Positions 1 through 11,269 of a stretch of 64,000 bases of DNA are shown here, piece after piece. The position numbers and the translations under genes were made by a program. The DNA comes from Macrolepiota albuminosa (Eukaryota > Basidiomycota > Agaricomycetes > Agaricales > Agaricaceae), in the NCBI GenBank assembly GCA_027475525.1, contig JAMWFC010000082.1:2850597-2914596 (forward strand), given 5' to 3'. Under the pieces are notes generated by a model. It made no database searches. It had not been told where the DNA came from and saw only the letters and a list, made by a program, of their open reading frames with translations. The first letter of the stretch is position 1. Each line of letters opens with the position of its first letter.

Positions 1-83
1 CCCTATCTTCTGATGCCGACGCGGTGTGAAGTGCTGAGAAATTCTTTCTTTTACCAGCGAGCGTGCGATTGAGGCAAATCCAT

Positions 84-1748
84 ATGACAACGCCAGCAAA
101 CCTTATGCTAGTCGATGTGGATCGTTCCAGCGGCGGACAACCTTCCCCCTTGGTTATAATCAATGCCAAACTACCGCATCGTGACAAGGATCTATCGTCC
201 AAGCTTTGGCAAATAGAGTGTAACGGTGGCCGGGTTCAAAGAGTCTCTTCGCAAATTCATACCAGCGACATCCCCAATGAGCAAATCATCGATGCAGGTG
301 GTAGCCTAGTGCTGCCTTCGTAAGTCCACTTTCATTACGCTTATAAACTATGACTCCGGCTGAGAATTGCCAAGGCTATGTCATTCACATATACATCTTG
401 ACAAGTGCTTCATTCTCGATAGATGCGAGGTTACCACTGGGTACGGAGATCGAATCAAAGAACGAATATAAATCTTTCTTATTCACTATTTCATCATGTC
501 AGCCTCTTCAACGAGGCTTTGGAAATAACTGGGCGGGCCAAGGCAGCGTTCCCCTTCAATCCAGATGACCTCTATACCCGAGGCGCGAGGCTCATACGTG
601 AGAGCGTCCAATACGGCGTGACATCAATGCGTGCTCACGTTGAGGTCGACAAGATCGTTGGCTCCACCTGCTTGGAAATTGCTCAGGCACTGCAAAGAAA
701 ATTCGAGAAGGTCTGTGACGTCCAAATTGCAGGTTAGCCTTTCTTCTAAGGATGTCCTCGGGCTTTCTTATTGATCAGCGTCGTGATGCGTTCCTTTAAT
801 TTCAGTTTTTGCCCAAGAACCTCTATTTGACGCCCCCGGGGACACCCATCCCGGACAAAATTTTACTTTGCTGCATGAAGCCTTAAAAAGAGATGGAATT
901 AACGTGATCGGTTCTGCACCATATGTCGAGGCTACAATGGAGCAGGCGAAAATGAACATTGACCTTATTCTAGCTGCGGCATATGAAAATGGAGCACACG
1001 TCGATTTCCACCTTGACTATAACCTTGACCTTTCATTAGAGCCACTCATCTACGAAGTCATTTCGCAGGTTAAACGGATAGGTGGATGGACCAATGCTCC
1101 TGGCCGGACGTATCGGCGAATCACTATCGGCCACGCGACACGACTTCAATTGTTCGAAGAGGAAGAGTGGCAGAGACTTGCAGAAGCTATCAAGGACCTT
1201 CCTATTACCTTGGTTGGACTACCGCAATCCGACCTCTATATGCAAGGTCGGGGCGATTACGAGAAGCCACTAGGAGCTCCACGAAGCACGTTGCGCGTGC
1301 CTTATCTTCTGAACAAGTATGGAATTGAAGTGGCGATGAGCGTCAACAATGTTCAAAACGCATTCACACCGCAAGGCTCGCTGGATCCTTTAATGCTCTG
1401 CTCGCTGGGTGTTGCCCTATTTCAGACTGCGGCTCCCACCGACATCGAAGCCCTTGTTGTGGGTTGATTATTAACTCTTATTAACTCAAATTTGCAAAGC
1501 AACGATCACTAATCAATAGCTTTCTTCAGCGGTCTGTGACTTTGACGTCGAAGCTGGCTCTCGGTTTGGGTGAAAGTGACGGCAGATGTCTATTCCCAGC
1601 ACACGGTGACCCCGCGGATTTTGTAATCCTCCATGGGGCCCAATCGACACTGTCAGCAGTCCTCAATCCTCCTTTCGATCGCACCGTTATTCGCGCTGGT
1701 GTCGTTGTGTCACGCAAGCGGTCATTCACATGGGTTCTAGATGATTGA
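84..1748 (+). CDS. Cytosine deaminase-like metal-dependent amidohydrolase
   Basis: Predicted metal-dependent hydrolase of the amidohydrolase/cytosine deaminase superfamily; the substrate cannot be told from sequence. Five exons fit the frame and GT..AG sites: 84-319, 375-440, 503-732, 806 to about 1458, and 1530-1748, giving about 467 residues, normal for the family. The ATG at 84 is the first in frame. Metal-site motifs appear in order: CHSHIHLDK (about residues 81-89), RAHVEVD, VDFHLDYNL and IGHATRL. The late acidic position of CodA-type enzymes reads SVNNVQNAFTPQG here, that is Asn instead of Asp, which may be a trait of this fungal subfamily. No signal peptide is seen, so a cytosolic enzyme is likely. 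The gene converges on the RGS gene. Family is confident; the exact 3' end of exon 4 (1455 or 1458) is not. Confidence 0.8.
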
Positions 1749-2101
1749 CATGAAAGTATCAAACATGAAGCTTGAAGATCTTCAGTAGGCAACCTCCATG
1801 TATCAGGCATTTTTCCTGTTTGAGGGACGTTGACTTGGCGGCTCTCACATTTCATACAATACAACGTCAGGTGATTATAAATTCTCATGGATAGCTAGGT
1901 GTAAAATTAACGGCAATGTGAATGGAAACAAATACATTAGTACAAGGGAGTGACAAAGATCGACCGACTACTTATTAATGAACGTATGTGGAATGAGCGT
2001 CCGGTGTATTTATATCAGAGCAGAGAGGCTGAAATGCTGGAGAAAGCGAGATGATCGAAAGAATTGACAAAGGCGATAAATGTTGGCATATGGACGGTAA
2101 G
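1749..2101. other. Intergenic, between convergent genes
   Basis: Short 3'-3' spacer between the amidohydrolase and the RGS gene. I see AT-rich stretches that could hold poly(A) signals for both genes, but no other feature. Confidence 0.5.
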
Positions 2102-3907
2102 TCACTGGGGAATAGCCACTAGACTACCGACGACGATCAAACTGATCACAAATGCGATTAAAGATGAGCGCACGACAATCTCCCATTGAGCGCGAACCAC
2201 AACAGGACTAAGGATTCGAGTGAGAGATGTAAATGCAGGCACAGTTCTGATCTCTTTGAATTTTCTCTTGATAGAAAATGAATTCTGGCGGCGTCGAGTC
2301 GGACGCGCAGTATTTGTGGGTCGAACCACTGATTCTTCAAAATCACTCTTCCCAGACTCAAGGTCAAAGTCTTTCGCATCATCAACGACACCGGCTGAAG
2401 TAGCAGGTTCTCGGCTGATGACGAGCCATTTTTTGGGTATGCATCGAATCTGAAGCTGCTCGAGGATCGTTGTGGCGGACACTTTCGATAGTGGAGGAAC
2501 GTCGGACTTGATCTCAACGATTTCGCGACCTGGGTTGGGCATCTTACCATGAACAAGGCGGGGGCGACCTGTCGCAAGCCGGGGAGGAAGGGCATTGAAG
2601 TCAAAAGGAGAGATAGGTTGTCGTTCTTGGGGAAGGAATTTAGGACTATCTTCCTCGAGATCGATGGTAGAGTCATAGGCATGAATAAAGGCAGCAGTAG
2701 TTGCAAACGAGCAATCCTCGCTCTTCTCGATGAAAGTAAAGGTAGGTTCTGCTCCATTGGGACTATAGTAGGGATCATTGTCTACAGACTCGGTCTCATA
2801 GTAGGCACCAGATATCTCTATGCCCAAGTGAGAACCAGATGAGTCCGACGTCTCACTCCCTGAACTTGAATAGGATGATATTGATGATACTGTCGGTGTG
2901 CGGGTCAGGCGATTGTCGACAATATGTGCAAGTGGCGGCGGTGAAGGCGCTACAAGAGTAATTGGTGTTGAGGGGGTACGTGGTGTCGGGCTCGAAGGTG
3001 GAGAAAAGAAAGGTAAGAAGGGAACTCTGTCCAGCGGTCGAGGTTTAGATATTGGAGGTCGTTCTAGTTCGAATTTCCGCAGCTGACGTAGGTCACCAAA
3101 GATATACACGCCAAGACAGATGCCGTTGAGTGCCGCCAGTAAGATAGAAACTCCTATCCACAGGCCAGGAAAAGCTGAAATACGGTTCCATCGAGAATAT
3201 CCCTTTATAAAGTTTACAGCCATAGGAGGAACGAAGCCTACAATGCAGAAAAAGATACCAGCGATGATGCCGCACAGAACACGTTTGGTGCCTACGTTGG
3301 TGACCTGGGCACTAAGGAACCGTTCAAAGGACTTTTCCAGCATTCTCGTAACCTCTCCCGAAACATGATTGAATACTGATGGATCGGGATGATTGGAAAA
3401 GTCGGTGGTGTGGAAAGGGGCAAGAACATCGGAGGGTATATCGAGCTCATAGACAGAATTGGGCATAAAGAAAGTTTGTTTAGCTCGCGCGTAGAACAAG
3501 GATAAATTAGAGGTGCTGGGTGCAGGAGCGCGATCCTGCAGGTATCGAACGGTCTGCCTTCTTGCCTTGGATGCAGCAGCCCATTGATGGTGCTTCACGG
3601 TGTACTCTTTGAGCCAAAGGATAAAGTATCTGACTAAAGATATGTAAAACAATCTTCGAATAGAGGCAAATGTACGCACAGGTTCTCTGGACAATCCTCG
3701 ACATACAGCAACCATTCCTAATGAAGCGGTTTCTTTAGGATGTCAACTCATTTCTTGGTGTTAAGAATATTACCTCGAAATCTTTCAGTCCTGCACGCAA
3801 CATGTCGCATCACTCAAGAAACAAAACAAAAAATGAAAACGTACCAAGAGGCGGGAGATGTTTTCTGTTTAGAACATCCTCAAGGCGGATTTGAAGTAGA
3901 GGCGTTA
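2102..3907 (-). CDS. RGS-domain transmembrane protein (Rax1-like)
   Basis: Regulator-of-G-protein-signalling fold followed by three membrane spans, the layout of fungal Rax1-type proteins at the plasma membrane. Exons supported by frame: 3845-3907 (encodes TPLLQIRLEDVLNRKHLPPL), a 17-nt micro-exon 3774-3790 (GLKDFE), 3680-3717 (EWLLYVEDCPENL) and 2102-3629. Together they rebuild a standard RGS start, with ENLYFILWLKEYT across the last junction. Hydrophobic spans are VLCGIIAGIFFCIVGFVPP, then LWIGVSILLAALNGICLGV, and a C-terminal one ending in VVGSLVAIPQ. Between spans 2 and 3 lies about 250 residues of Pro/Ser-rich, probably disordered cytosolic sequence. The first exon and start codon were not resolved upstream of 3907. 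RGS activity as a GTPase accelerator on a G-alpha is inferred from the family. Confidence 0.72.
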
Positions 3908-5385
3908 CTACTTAAAACTTTGAGGACGTCCTTTCATAAACGAACAAGAGCTTTATTTACCGCCGCAAGACCTGACTTTACCAACAGCTGGAGGAGGATT
4001 ACAGATACGGAACTGACGAAAACAAGATGAATGAAGATTAACGCGGATGCAAAAGTGGACGCACGGGTAACGAGAGAAGTGAGGTCGGAGTGAGGCGATA
4101 TGTCCTTGGCTGGGTCTCCGGCCGATAGTTAGACATGGGGGCGAAAGGGAAGAAGGCGGCTGGAGATAGAATATTAAGAGGCGCGGTCAGAAGTCCATGG
4201 CGCAGACTGACAGGACACGAGGATTCTTAGTCGATCAACAAATAGCCTGTCAGTCGACTTCTCGCGCTAACTGGGCTAAATAACTTGGCCATTTGGGAAC
4301 CGAACATCCAATTCTGACAGCGCCGCAAATCAGCTGCAGCCTGCGTAACGTCCGACACTTTCCTGTTCAACCTCGCTTTACGACACTTCTCATTGAGCAG
4401 GTCGAAGGCCACATCTCGTCCCAAGGCGCAACAAAAAAACTCAATAATTACAAAGAGGAATTGTCGGGCTTTGCGCGAGTGGGTAAGTCAGGAACAATCG
4501 TTTCTAAATACAGGACTCTGTTTTTAGGACTCCCGCCATTCTGCATCAATCCCGGTCATGGATAGAGTTTCCGATCGTTGAACGTTTAATTCTCGAGATA
4601 GGTTTTTGTATTCTCATTGCTGATAACTGTCCAACGCTCGTCAAATGACGGGAATTCTTAGTTCTATGTACACGTACATGATCTCTATCTCTCCGTCATC
4701 GGAGTCCTTCTGGTAAGGCAGATGACGGCTCGGTTACTATAATGATAGCGTAGTCCCACGATACACGATGAGGTAGAGTCCTCGTGTCCAACGTACCCAC
4801 GACCAGGAAAATTGGATAAAGAAATTTTCGTGCGTAAAGATGTGATGCCAATAAGAAGTATTCCATAGATGGGGCTGGTATAATACCAGGGGGACTGAGC
4901 GGTCAATACAATATTGATCAATATTGATAATATTAGACGGTAAGTACAAAGACTTCTGGCGTAAGAAGGTGGCGTTAATGAGATATTTTCAAGTGCGAAA
5001 CAAAGAACTGTTTGATCCCGAGGTGATAAAATTTCATAAGAAATGCCTACGACAGCGATTCTGCTCGAGTAAAATATTCCTTGTTACAAGACAGAAAGTG
5101 TAGTCATTCTCAAGTCTTAATCTTTCCTTCTGCCGCACAATGCACGGAAAATCAATCTTCCTTCCTCGCAAACATCTTCTCACTTCTACTGAACGAGGTC
5201 GACTGAGTCAGCGGACACATAGTCTATTCTTGTTCAACCCTAAAAAGTAGTCATCATTACAATCAACCCTTGCTTCAAGAAAGACTCGGAAAAAATCCAC
5301 AATTATGTGCTAGTATCCATTCAATTCGAGATTGGCCTGGGTCTGTTTCTTTGTTGAGTGGGCGTCTGCTTGGTTCTGAGCAAGG
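3908..5385. other. Intergenic, no confident gene
   Basis: The missing 5' exon and promoter of the RGS gene must lie in the first part. A 65-codon minus-strand frame at 4227-4424 is open but matches nothing I recognise. The rest (4430-5385) is AT-rich with no convincing coding signal. Confidence 0.4.
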
Positions 5386-7177
5386 TCATCTACAACGTTT
5401 ATATTGGACACGAAATTCAAGTCCTCCAGATCCAAGTCTTGCAAGGAGGATACAGGGTGGGTAGCTTTGGGTAACCACTGTTGCGGAATTCCACATTTGT
5501 AACTTGGTGCCATTCACACCGCTGACCATAGGCTGGCTTCCACCTTCGGCTCCAACCAATACACTCTTGACGTGAACGTTGGTGATGGGTCCAACGCCTT
5601 CTTACCCATTTTCAACAATAGTGCAATCCACGAGCCTACCACGCCGTTAAGATTGGTGGTGTAGCTGGTCGATTTGATGATCATATTCTCAAAAGTGACA
5701 TTCGATGTGATCCCATTGCCCCACTGAGTATACTTAGACGTACTGACAGGTAATACAAGATTTGAGAATTTTACCTTCCTGTGAATTCCCATGCCTAAGA
5801 ATCATATGCGCTGTTGAAGAATTTGATGTTTGTCATATTAGGCATTGCTCCTTGTCCGACTTTGAAGCCATAGTTGGCTGTCCAACCCATACAGTTCTGA
5901 GAGAGAACATCCTAGAGGGGTTGTAGGGCTCCAGGGTAGGTTGGAACGGTATCAGATGGCAGCTTGGTCGTTTTAGCCGTAAAAGGTGTCCGAGAGTGAG
6001 AGAGCGATCGCGTTACTCACAGTAACACTACAGATCAATAAAGTTTAGTCAGCTTGAAGAGAGTATAACGCGACTAGAATAATGAAATCTTTCTTTTGAG
6101 ATCCTACAATGTCAACAGAGCCATTCTAGATGGGTTCAGCTAGGAGAACGACAAAAATCATGGAAGAAACTTACATCTACATGTCTTCAATACGATCCAA
6201 GACCTTCAAGTTCCTGTTATCAACGGTGAAGTGCGCAATAATTAGAGCAGTAATTCCCGACTCTAAAACGGGACCATCCAAGATAAAATGGCTCGTGAGG
6301 ACGGTAGAACGATATGATGCGTTCTTGTACACATACACATTGACATCAATTGTGCAGCGCTCAAATGTCTTGACATCAGTAAAATTGTGCGCCGTGGAGA
6401 TCCAATGAGTTCCAGAACGACCCTCTGCATTCTTATCCCAATCGTGAGTGTAATTCTGCGGGTCATCGGTGAAGCGCAGAACAGCTCCTGGCGCCAGATA
6501 AAGTGAGGTTTTTTGAAGGGAGGACATGGTTAACAATGATATATACCCCTGCCGGAACATATACATTAGGACCGTCTCTCTCACGCTCGCTAGCAGCGGA
6601 AATCGGCGCGTCGAAAGCGTGGGTAGTGAGCCTTTGGCTTAGCTTGTCTGCTTTGTACGGTGCAGACACAACATTGAAGATGTTCAGTTTGGAGGGGGGA
6701 GGTACATTAGTTTCGACAGGATCAACCGCGACAACAAGCTCACGAAGACCCGCAATTTTTAGAAGGAAGCGTTTCTGCTCGTTGAGATGCCAATAGACCG
6801 TGTTCACTGGAGATTGAGGCTTTATCATAGTCGGAGCGGGCGGAGACTATGTCATCTGATTGAAAGGAACCTTCCAAAGAACCTTGACTTGAAAGTCTAT
6901 TCCAGGATCGGCCGAAAAATGTGCATAGTCACATGTACCTTGGTCTTAAGGGTGATGAACAACACAGTAGAAAGCACGGGGAAAAACTATACCCAGAACT
7001 GCCACCCTCTTTCCGCCAGCTTTCAAATGAGACGTTTCTGACTGTTTGTAAATTGCGCGTCGGCGGCGGCCAGCGAAGCCAAGATGAAGATAACAAATGC
7101 TTTAGAGCAGCAAATCGTCACTCTCAGTGGGATTTGTGGAAGTTGGAGTTTTACCTGCATAGCAACTGAAGAGCCAT
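5386..7177 (-). pseudogene. Decayed secreted pectin-lyase-fold (GH28-like) glycosidase
   Basis: Remnant of an exported right-handed beta-helix carbohydrate-active enzyme. A signal-peptide-like segment (FVIFILASLAAADAQ, near 7050-7110) precedes a domain with YVPAGVY, LYLAPGAVLRFT, THWISTAHN, DIVGSQ, ALSLSDTF-like and CMGWTANYGFKVGQG motifs typical of fungal pectin-lyase-fold proteins. Disablements: an in-frame TAG at 5912-5914 where the family has a Glu codon, a frame change in an A-run near 6510-6525, another near 5795, and a further break near 5625. The expected GRGTIDGNG turn is degraded to ERCTIDVNV. No GH28 catalytic Asp cluster is visible, so the exact family is unsure. Several breaks fall in homopolymers, so base-calling error could exaggerate the decay. 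Confidence 0.55.
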
Positions 7178-7655
7178 GGTGAAGACTCAGGAGATGGGAC
7201 ATCAAGACCGGCTGGATTAGGAGAAGAGAATTGCATGCATTGCTCGTCTTAAGAGGCATGGGCTAAGTCATTAATGGCAGTGCTTCCTGCTCCCTGGCAA
7301 GCAGTTGTCGTGAGGTCGGTGTTTGAATGCCATCAAGAAACTGAAGTTTCAACGGAGACACCTCGACATAATTCGTTCCGCTATGTTTTGTAAGGGGAAG
7401 ACCAGGCTTCGAGGCTTGTCAGAATGGGACGGAGACACCTCGACATAATTCGTTCCGCTATGTTTTGTAAGGGGAAGACCAGGCTTCGAGGCTTGTCAGA
7501 ATGGGATATAGATGTAGCCACAATCCATGACCGTCAACAACTGTTGGTGGAAGCAGTTGCAGAGGGGTATCGACCTTGAATTGATTGCCGACCGTCACTT
7601 GGCTTGTGCCGCGTTACATACACCAACGGTGGTTTCCGACCACATGAACCATTGA
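7178..7655. other. Intergenic, divergent promoter region
   Basis: Shared 5' spacer between the glycosidase relic (-) and the Sld3-like gene (+). It contains a 77-bp tandem duplication (7353-7506), judged an assembly artefact. No other element is recognised. Confidence 0.45.
7353..7506. repeat. 77-bp direct tandem duplication 1
   Basis: Copies 7353-7429 and 7430-7506 are identical. Intergenic. Probable untrimmed contig overlap. Confidence 0.95.
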
Positions 7656-9309
7656 ATGGTCTCCGCTTTACATTATTCTCTCAGTACAAAGTCGAAAATC
7701 AACTGGACCGTCACGCAAGAAAAGTCCCTTGCTAATGACTACCCTTTCGCAACAACCCAGGAGACTGATGACGAATATGTCGCCAGGACGTATCTCCAAT
7801 TTCTTTGGTTGCCAGAGGTATGTCTATTTTACGCGATATTAAGCCCGGAAATGATGGTGAAGGCTTTATTCAGTCAATAATGCCACTAAATCTTCTCGTG
7901 CCTTCTCTATTACGCGTGACTGCAGAGCATTCCGAACCTCATCCACTCCACTCGCACCTGAAGCCACTATTACAAACAGCACGCACCGCATCGAGAAAAT
8001 ATCGCGTGGAACTGCCACAGATACTTTCCAATGGTGGTGGAGCTGGGGAAATAGAAGAAACGATGATGTGGTACTCCCTCAGTTACGAAAAGGCCGGCGA
8101 TGATCTGTGGACCAGGACGACAGACATACGCGAGGGCCCATGGGAGGATGAGAAGTGGCGTACGCGGTGGCTCGAGAGAATGGAACGACGCGAGTACGTA
8201 GATTCCAGCTTCTTTTCGAACAAACTGACCATGGATACAGATTTCAGATACAGATTCTGCTCTACCTTCTGAAGCTGTGCCTCCCAGGACCTCCACCACC
8301 AATAACATCACCGGTTAAGAAGAGGGGCAAAAGAGGTCTCCCGAAACAACCCGCTGAACCACTTCCTGAAGATTGCTTAGAAACTTTCATGGACAAGTTG
8401 TCAATGTGGCAGCTTATGGACGGCCTAGAGAACTCTTTAGAAGCAAAGGGACCGAAGGACATGCAGCTGGATTGGATGCAAACCTTTTTTGAACAGATCG
8501 TGAGGCCCCAGTACGTGTGCAGTTTGAAACAAAAGAGTCACATAATCTGAAAGGACTACTCGTAGGTTCGAAAGGCAACTTCCAGAGATGTGTTCCTTAA
8601 TGAGGTCCAAGCTATTTCCCAATTCTCCCTTTAAGGACTCTTCCAACTCCTCGTCCCCTTCTTCATCTCGGCCTGCCTCTCCAGACATTGTACAATCTCC
8701 CATCCGCGCGCCGACACGACAATTGTCTCCTTCGACTACCAGCACAAAAGCACCGCAGCCTCTCGCGCGCAGCCGTTCTCGTTCACTGTCCGTTTCGCTA
8801 GCCCAGGAACGCCTGGAACGCGAACGCAGTGTTACTGCGGGTCCATCAAAGAAGCGGGTCTTGAACCGTGAGGTTAGCATGTCGCGTGCGTTTAAACCTA
8901 AACCACGTCCTGTGCAGGAAGAGCCAGCCAAGAAAAAGGAGAATGATGCCGCTCTGAAGAAAGAAACGAAGCCTAGAGATGAAGGTGTGACACTAGTGGA
9001 AGCCACACCTACGAAGCCGAAGCGTGCCAAGTTGCAGTAGAAACGAAGCCTAGAGATGAAGGTGTGACACTAGTGGAAGCCACACCTACGAAGCCGAAGC
9101 GTGCCAAGTTGCAGTTACGTCCTCTTTTGCAGGTCGCTCGCAGGTCCATATCTTCCAAACCGACTTTGAAGACGAGGAAGAATGGTTGCTTCCGGGTTCA
9201 AGTTCTCCTGATGTCCTGTTGTTGGGTCCAGGACGACAAGCTGAGGATGAAGAGATCGTCCAAAATATGATGGATCGTACCCCAACAAAGCGTTCTCGTC
9301 TACGATGAG
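7656..9309 (+). CDS. Sld3/Treslin-like DNA replication initiation regulator
   Basis: Homolog of the Sld3 C-terminal region family, which in yeast carries Cdc45 to the pre-replicative complex after CDK phosphorylation. Exons: 7656-7817, 7874-8193, 8241-8510 and 8566-9309. The joined core reads LWLPESIMPLNLLVPSL, then EFQIQILLYLLKLCLPG, MDKLSMWQLMDGL and DWMQTFFEQIVRPQFERQLP, the conserved helices of the family, followed by a Ser/Pro- and Arg/Ser-rich tail rich in possible CDK sites. A 77-bp duplication (8962-9115) breaks the tail with a false stop. After collapse a frame change near 9110 is still needed to reach the natural-looking ending SSPDVLLLGPGR...TPTKRSRLR at 9309. It converges on the capping-protein gene. 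The family call rests on motif pattern, not on a search. Confidence 0.66.
8962..9115. repeat. 77-bp direct tandem duplication 2
   Basis: Copies 8962-9038 and 9039-9115. It lies in the last exon of the Sld3-like gene and creates a premature stop (TAG at 9038-9040) exactly at the joint. Confidence 0.95.
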
Positions 9310-9465
9310 ATTCAAGGACGCCCGGTTTTGCGCATGCTGTATAATATTTTGTATACCATCCTGTACACATATAATTAATGAATTCATAAGTATAGACTTC
9401 CGGAGTAAGGTACCAGAAAAAGACCGAATTTTTATTGTTATTTGTAAAAAATACACGGTCTTGTT

Positions 9466-11015
9466 TCACGAATTGCCAAAGACACCTTTACTTGACGTTA
9501 GCTCCGCACCAAGCTTGTAGCCCAATACCTGCATGGAGTAGCATCAAAATTATCATCAAAGGACGGAATTAAACCTGCCTTATCCCAGTCTATCTTCTGG
9601 CGTGTCAACGGCAGCGCACGTCGAAGACCCTTGAATGTCTTCTCTCCCATTTCCTGATATGTCAGTCTATCTTCTGGCGTGTCAACGGCAGCGCACGTCG
9701 AAGACCCTTGAATGTCTTCTCTCCCATTTCCTGATATGTTTATTGAGCGACGTTGATAGTTGCTTTCTTCATCTCCAATAAGGGCAAGTATCTTGGAAGC
9801 CGACGCGCTAGGTGTTGACGTAATGACAGCCGAAGGTAGCGTAAGTGAGACGTCGTGTGTCGTAGCCAATTGCACCTAGCACGAGAGTAGGTGATAACTC
9901 AGCCTAACATACGTTGAAAGGTTAAAAAACACACGTTTCCTTGTCATAGTAATGTACATTCACTTGAACCTTTCCCGTCACTTTGTTCTCATTTAGGTTG
10001 ACAACATACTCTGAACGCCATCGCCCTGACCTATTCAAGGTCGGCGTTACGTGAGATCAATGATAGGTAGATGAACTAACCAGTACTCTGAACGCCATCG
10101 CCCTGACCTATTCAAGGTCGGCGTTACGTGAGATCAATGATAGGTAGATGAACTAACCAGTAATTTGTGGCATTGTATTTATTCGCGACGATCTGGATTA
10201 TGAACTGGTTCGGCGTATCAGGCAACGCAAATACCGACGTACGCCTTCAGGATAATGTGATTTGAGATAAGACAGCACTGCTGTTTCTAAGGCCTTCCTG
10301 CCAGCCACCATAATCAGCAGACTAGATGACTTCGTCCAACGACGTACCTAAAAGGCTCAGAATCGGGGTTTGGTTCAACTTGCTGTACATCTGAGGCTTC
10401 CTGGAAAGCGTACGATTGTCAAAAATCATCGACAAAATATATAATACTAGGAACGCACCAAACTCAAATGGTTGAACACGAAGCTCGTCATAGACCGTGG
10501 ATCCAAAAACCTTTCCTCGTCTGCAGAACTTTCCGTCTTTCCCTCACCTTGAACACGAAGCTCGTCATAGACCGTGGATCCAAAAACCTTTCCTCGTCTG
10601 CAGAACTTTCCGTCTTTCCCTCACCTCTTCCTCCGTTCCCGTTGAAGTTGAGCCAGTGCAAGCTATAGCCGCTGCCCGCGCGACTTCGCTGATCACGGAC
10701 TGAAATTTAAGAGTTAAAGAGGTCGTCCTACGCGTAGACACAAGAGACCATCGCAGCAATGTCGATATTCACCTGGTGATCTGAGCCGGGGACGTCCACA
10801 ACAATGAACTGCGCGAGGTTATACGTTCTGATCGCTGGAAGAAGACCTTCCTTCAGGAGATCGTCGTCAGAGACGATGTTGCGCACATCTAATCACTATC
10901 AAGGTCGATTGGTGCTGACATATGGCCAGATTGACAGACCATTAATTACATCGTTGATCTCCCCGGGAGGCGATTGGAGAAGAAAATTAGAAGCGACCTC
11001 GACTCGCACGTCCAT
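9466..11015 (-). CDS. CAP1: F-actin-capping protein subunit alpha
   Basis: Alpha subunit of the CapZ heterodimer, which binds barbed ends of actin filaments and blocks subunit exchange; acts in the cytosol and at cortical actin patches. The start at 11015 gives MDVRVEVASNFLLQSPPGEI; next come DVRNIVSDDDLLKEGLLPAI and YNLAQFIVVDVPGSDHQ, then FLDPRSMTSFVFN, RWRSEYVVNLNENKVTGKVQ, KILALIGDEE and the C-terminal EMGEKTFKGLRRALPLTRQK, ending VLGYKLGAELTSSKGVFGNS at 9466. Length and order match the family. One intron is 10889-10939; the last (9529-9578) appears to use a GC donor. Three 77-bp duplications (9586, 10007 and 10472) interrupt it, and removing one copy of each restores the known protein order. 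No duplication contains a residue change. Confidence 0.9.
9586..9739. repeat. 77-bp direct tandem duplication 3
   Basis: Copies 9586-9662 and 9663-9739, inside the capping-protein gene. The peptide QEMGEKTFKGLRRALPLTRQ is encoded once intact and once broken. Confidence 0.95.
10007..10160. repeat. 77-bp direct tandem duplication 4
   Basis: Period 77, copies from 10007 and 10084; inside the capping-protein gene. Confidence 0.95.
10472..10625. repeat. 77-bp direct tandem duplication 5
   Basis: Copies 10472-10548 and 10549-10625; covers the FLDPRSMTSFVFN exon of the capping-protein gene twice. Confidence 0.95.
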
Positions 11016-11269
11016 TTGTTAACGCAGCTGACGCTTAAGCGTGCTGATACTTGAATTGTAACTCGGACTTTGCCGACCATCGCCAAGTCAATTCTTCCCA
11101 AGGGTTCAAAAATTTATCGGTGGGTGGTGTATCCTTGTCGATGACCATATCTAACGGTTAACATAGGCTCAATGGTTGGTATCTATCACAAGTAGTCTGG
11201 ATGCAACGTTCTACATGTGAGTTCTAAAGTGTTACACCATACATAATACAAGTCTAACGTCCTTGAAGT

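Noticed and set aside
4227..4424. 65-codon minus-strand frame upstream of the RGS gene
   Set aside because: It could be a missing exon, but I could not connect it to the RGS frame or to any family.
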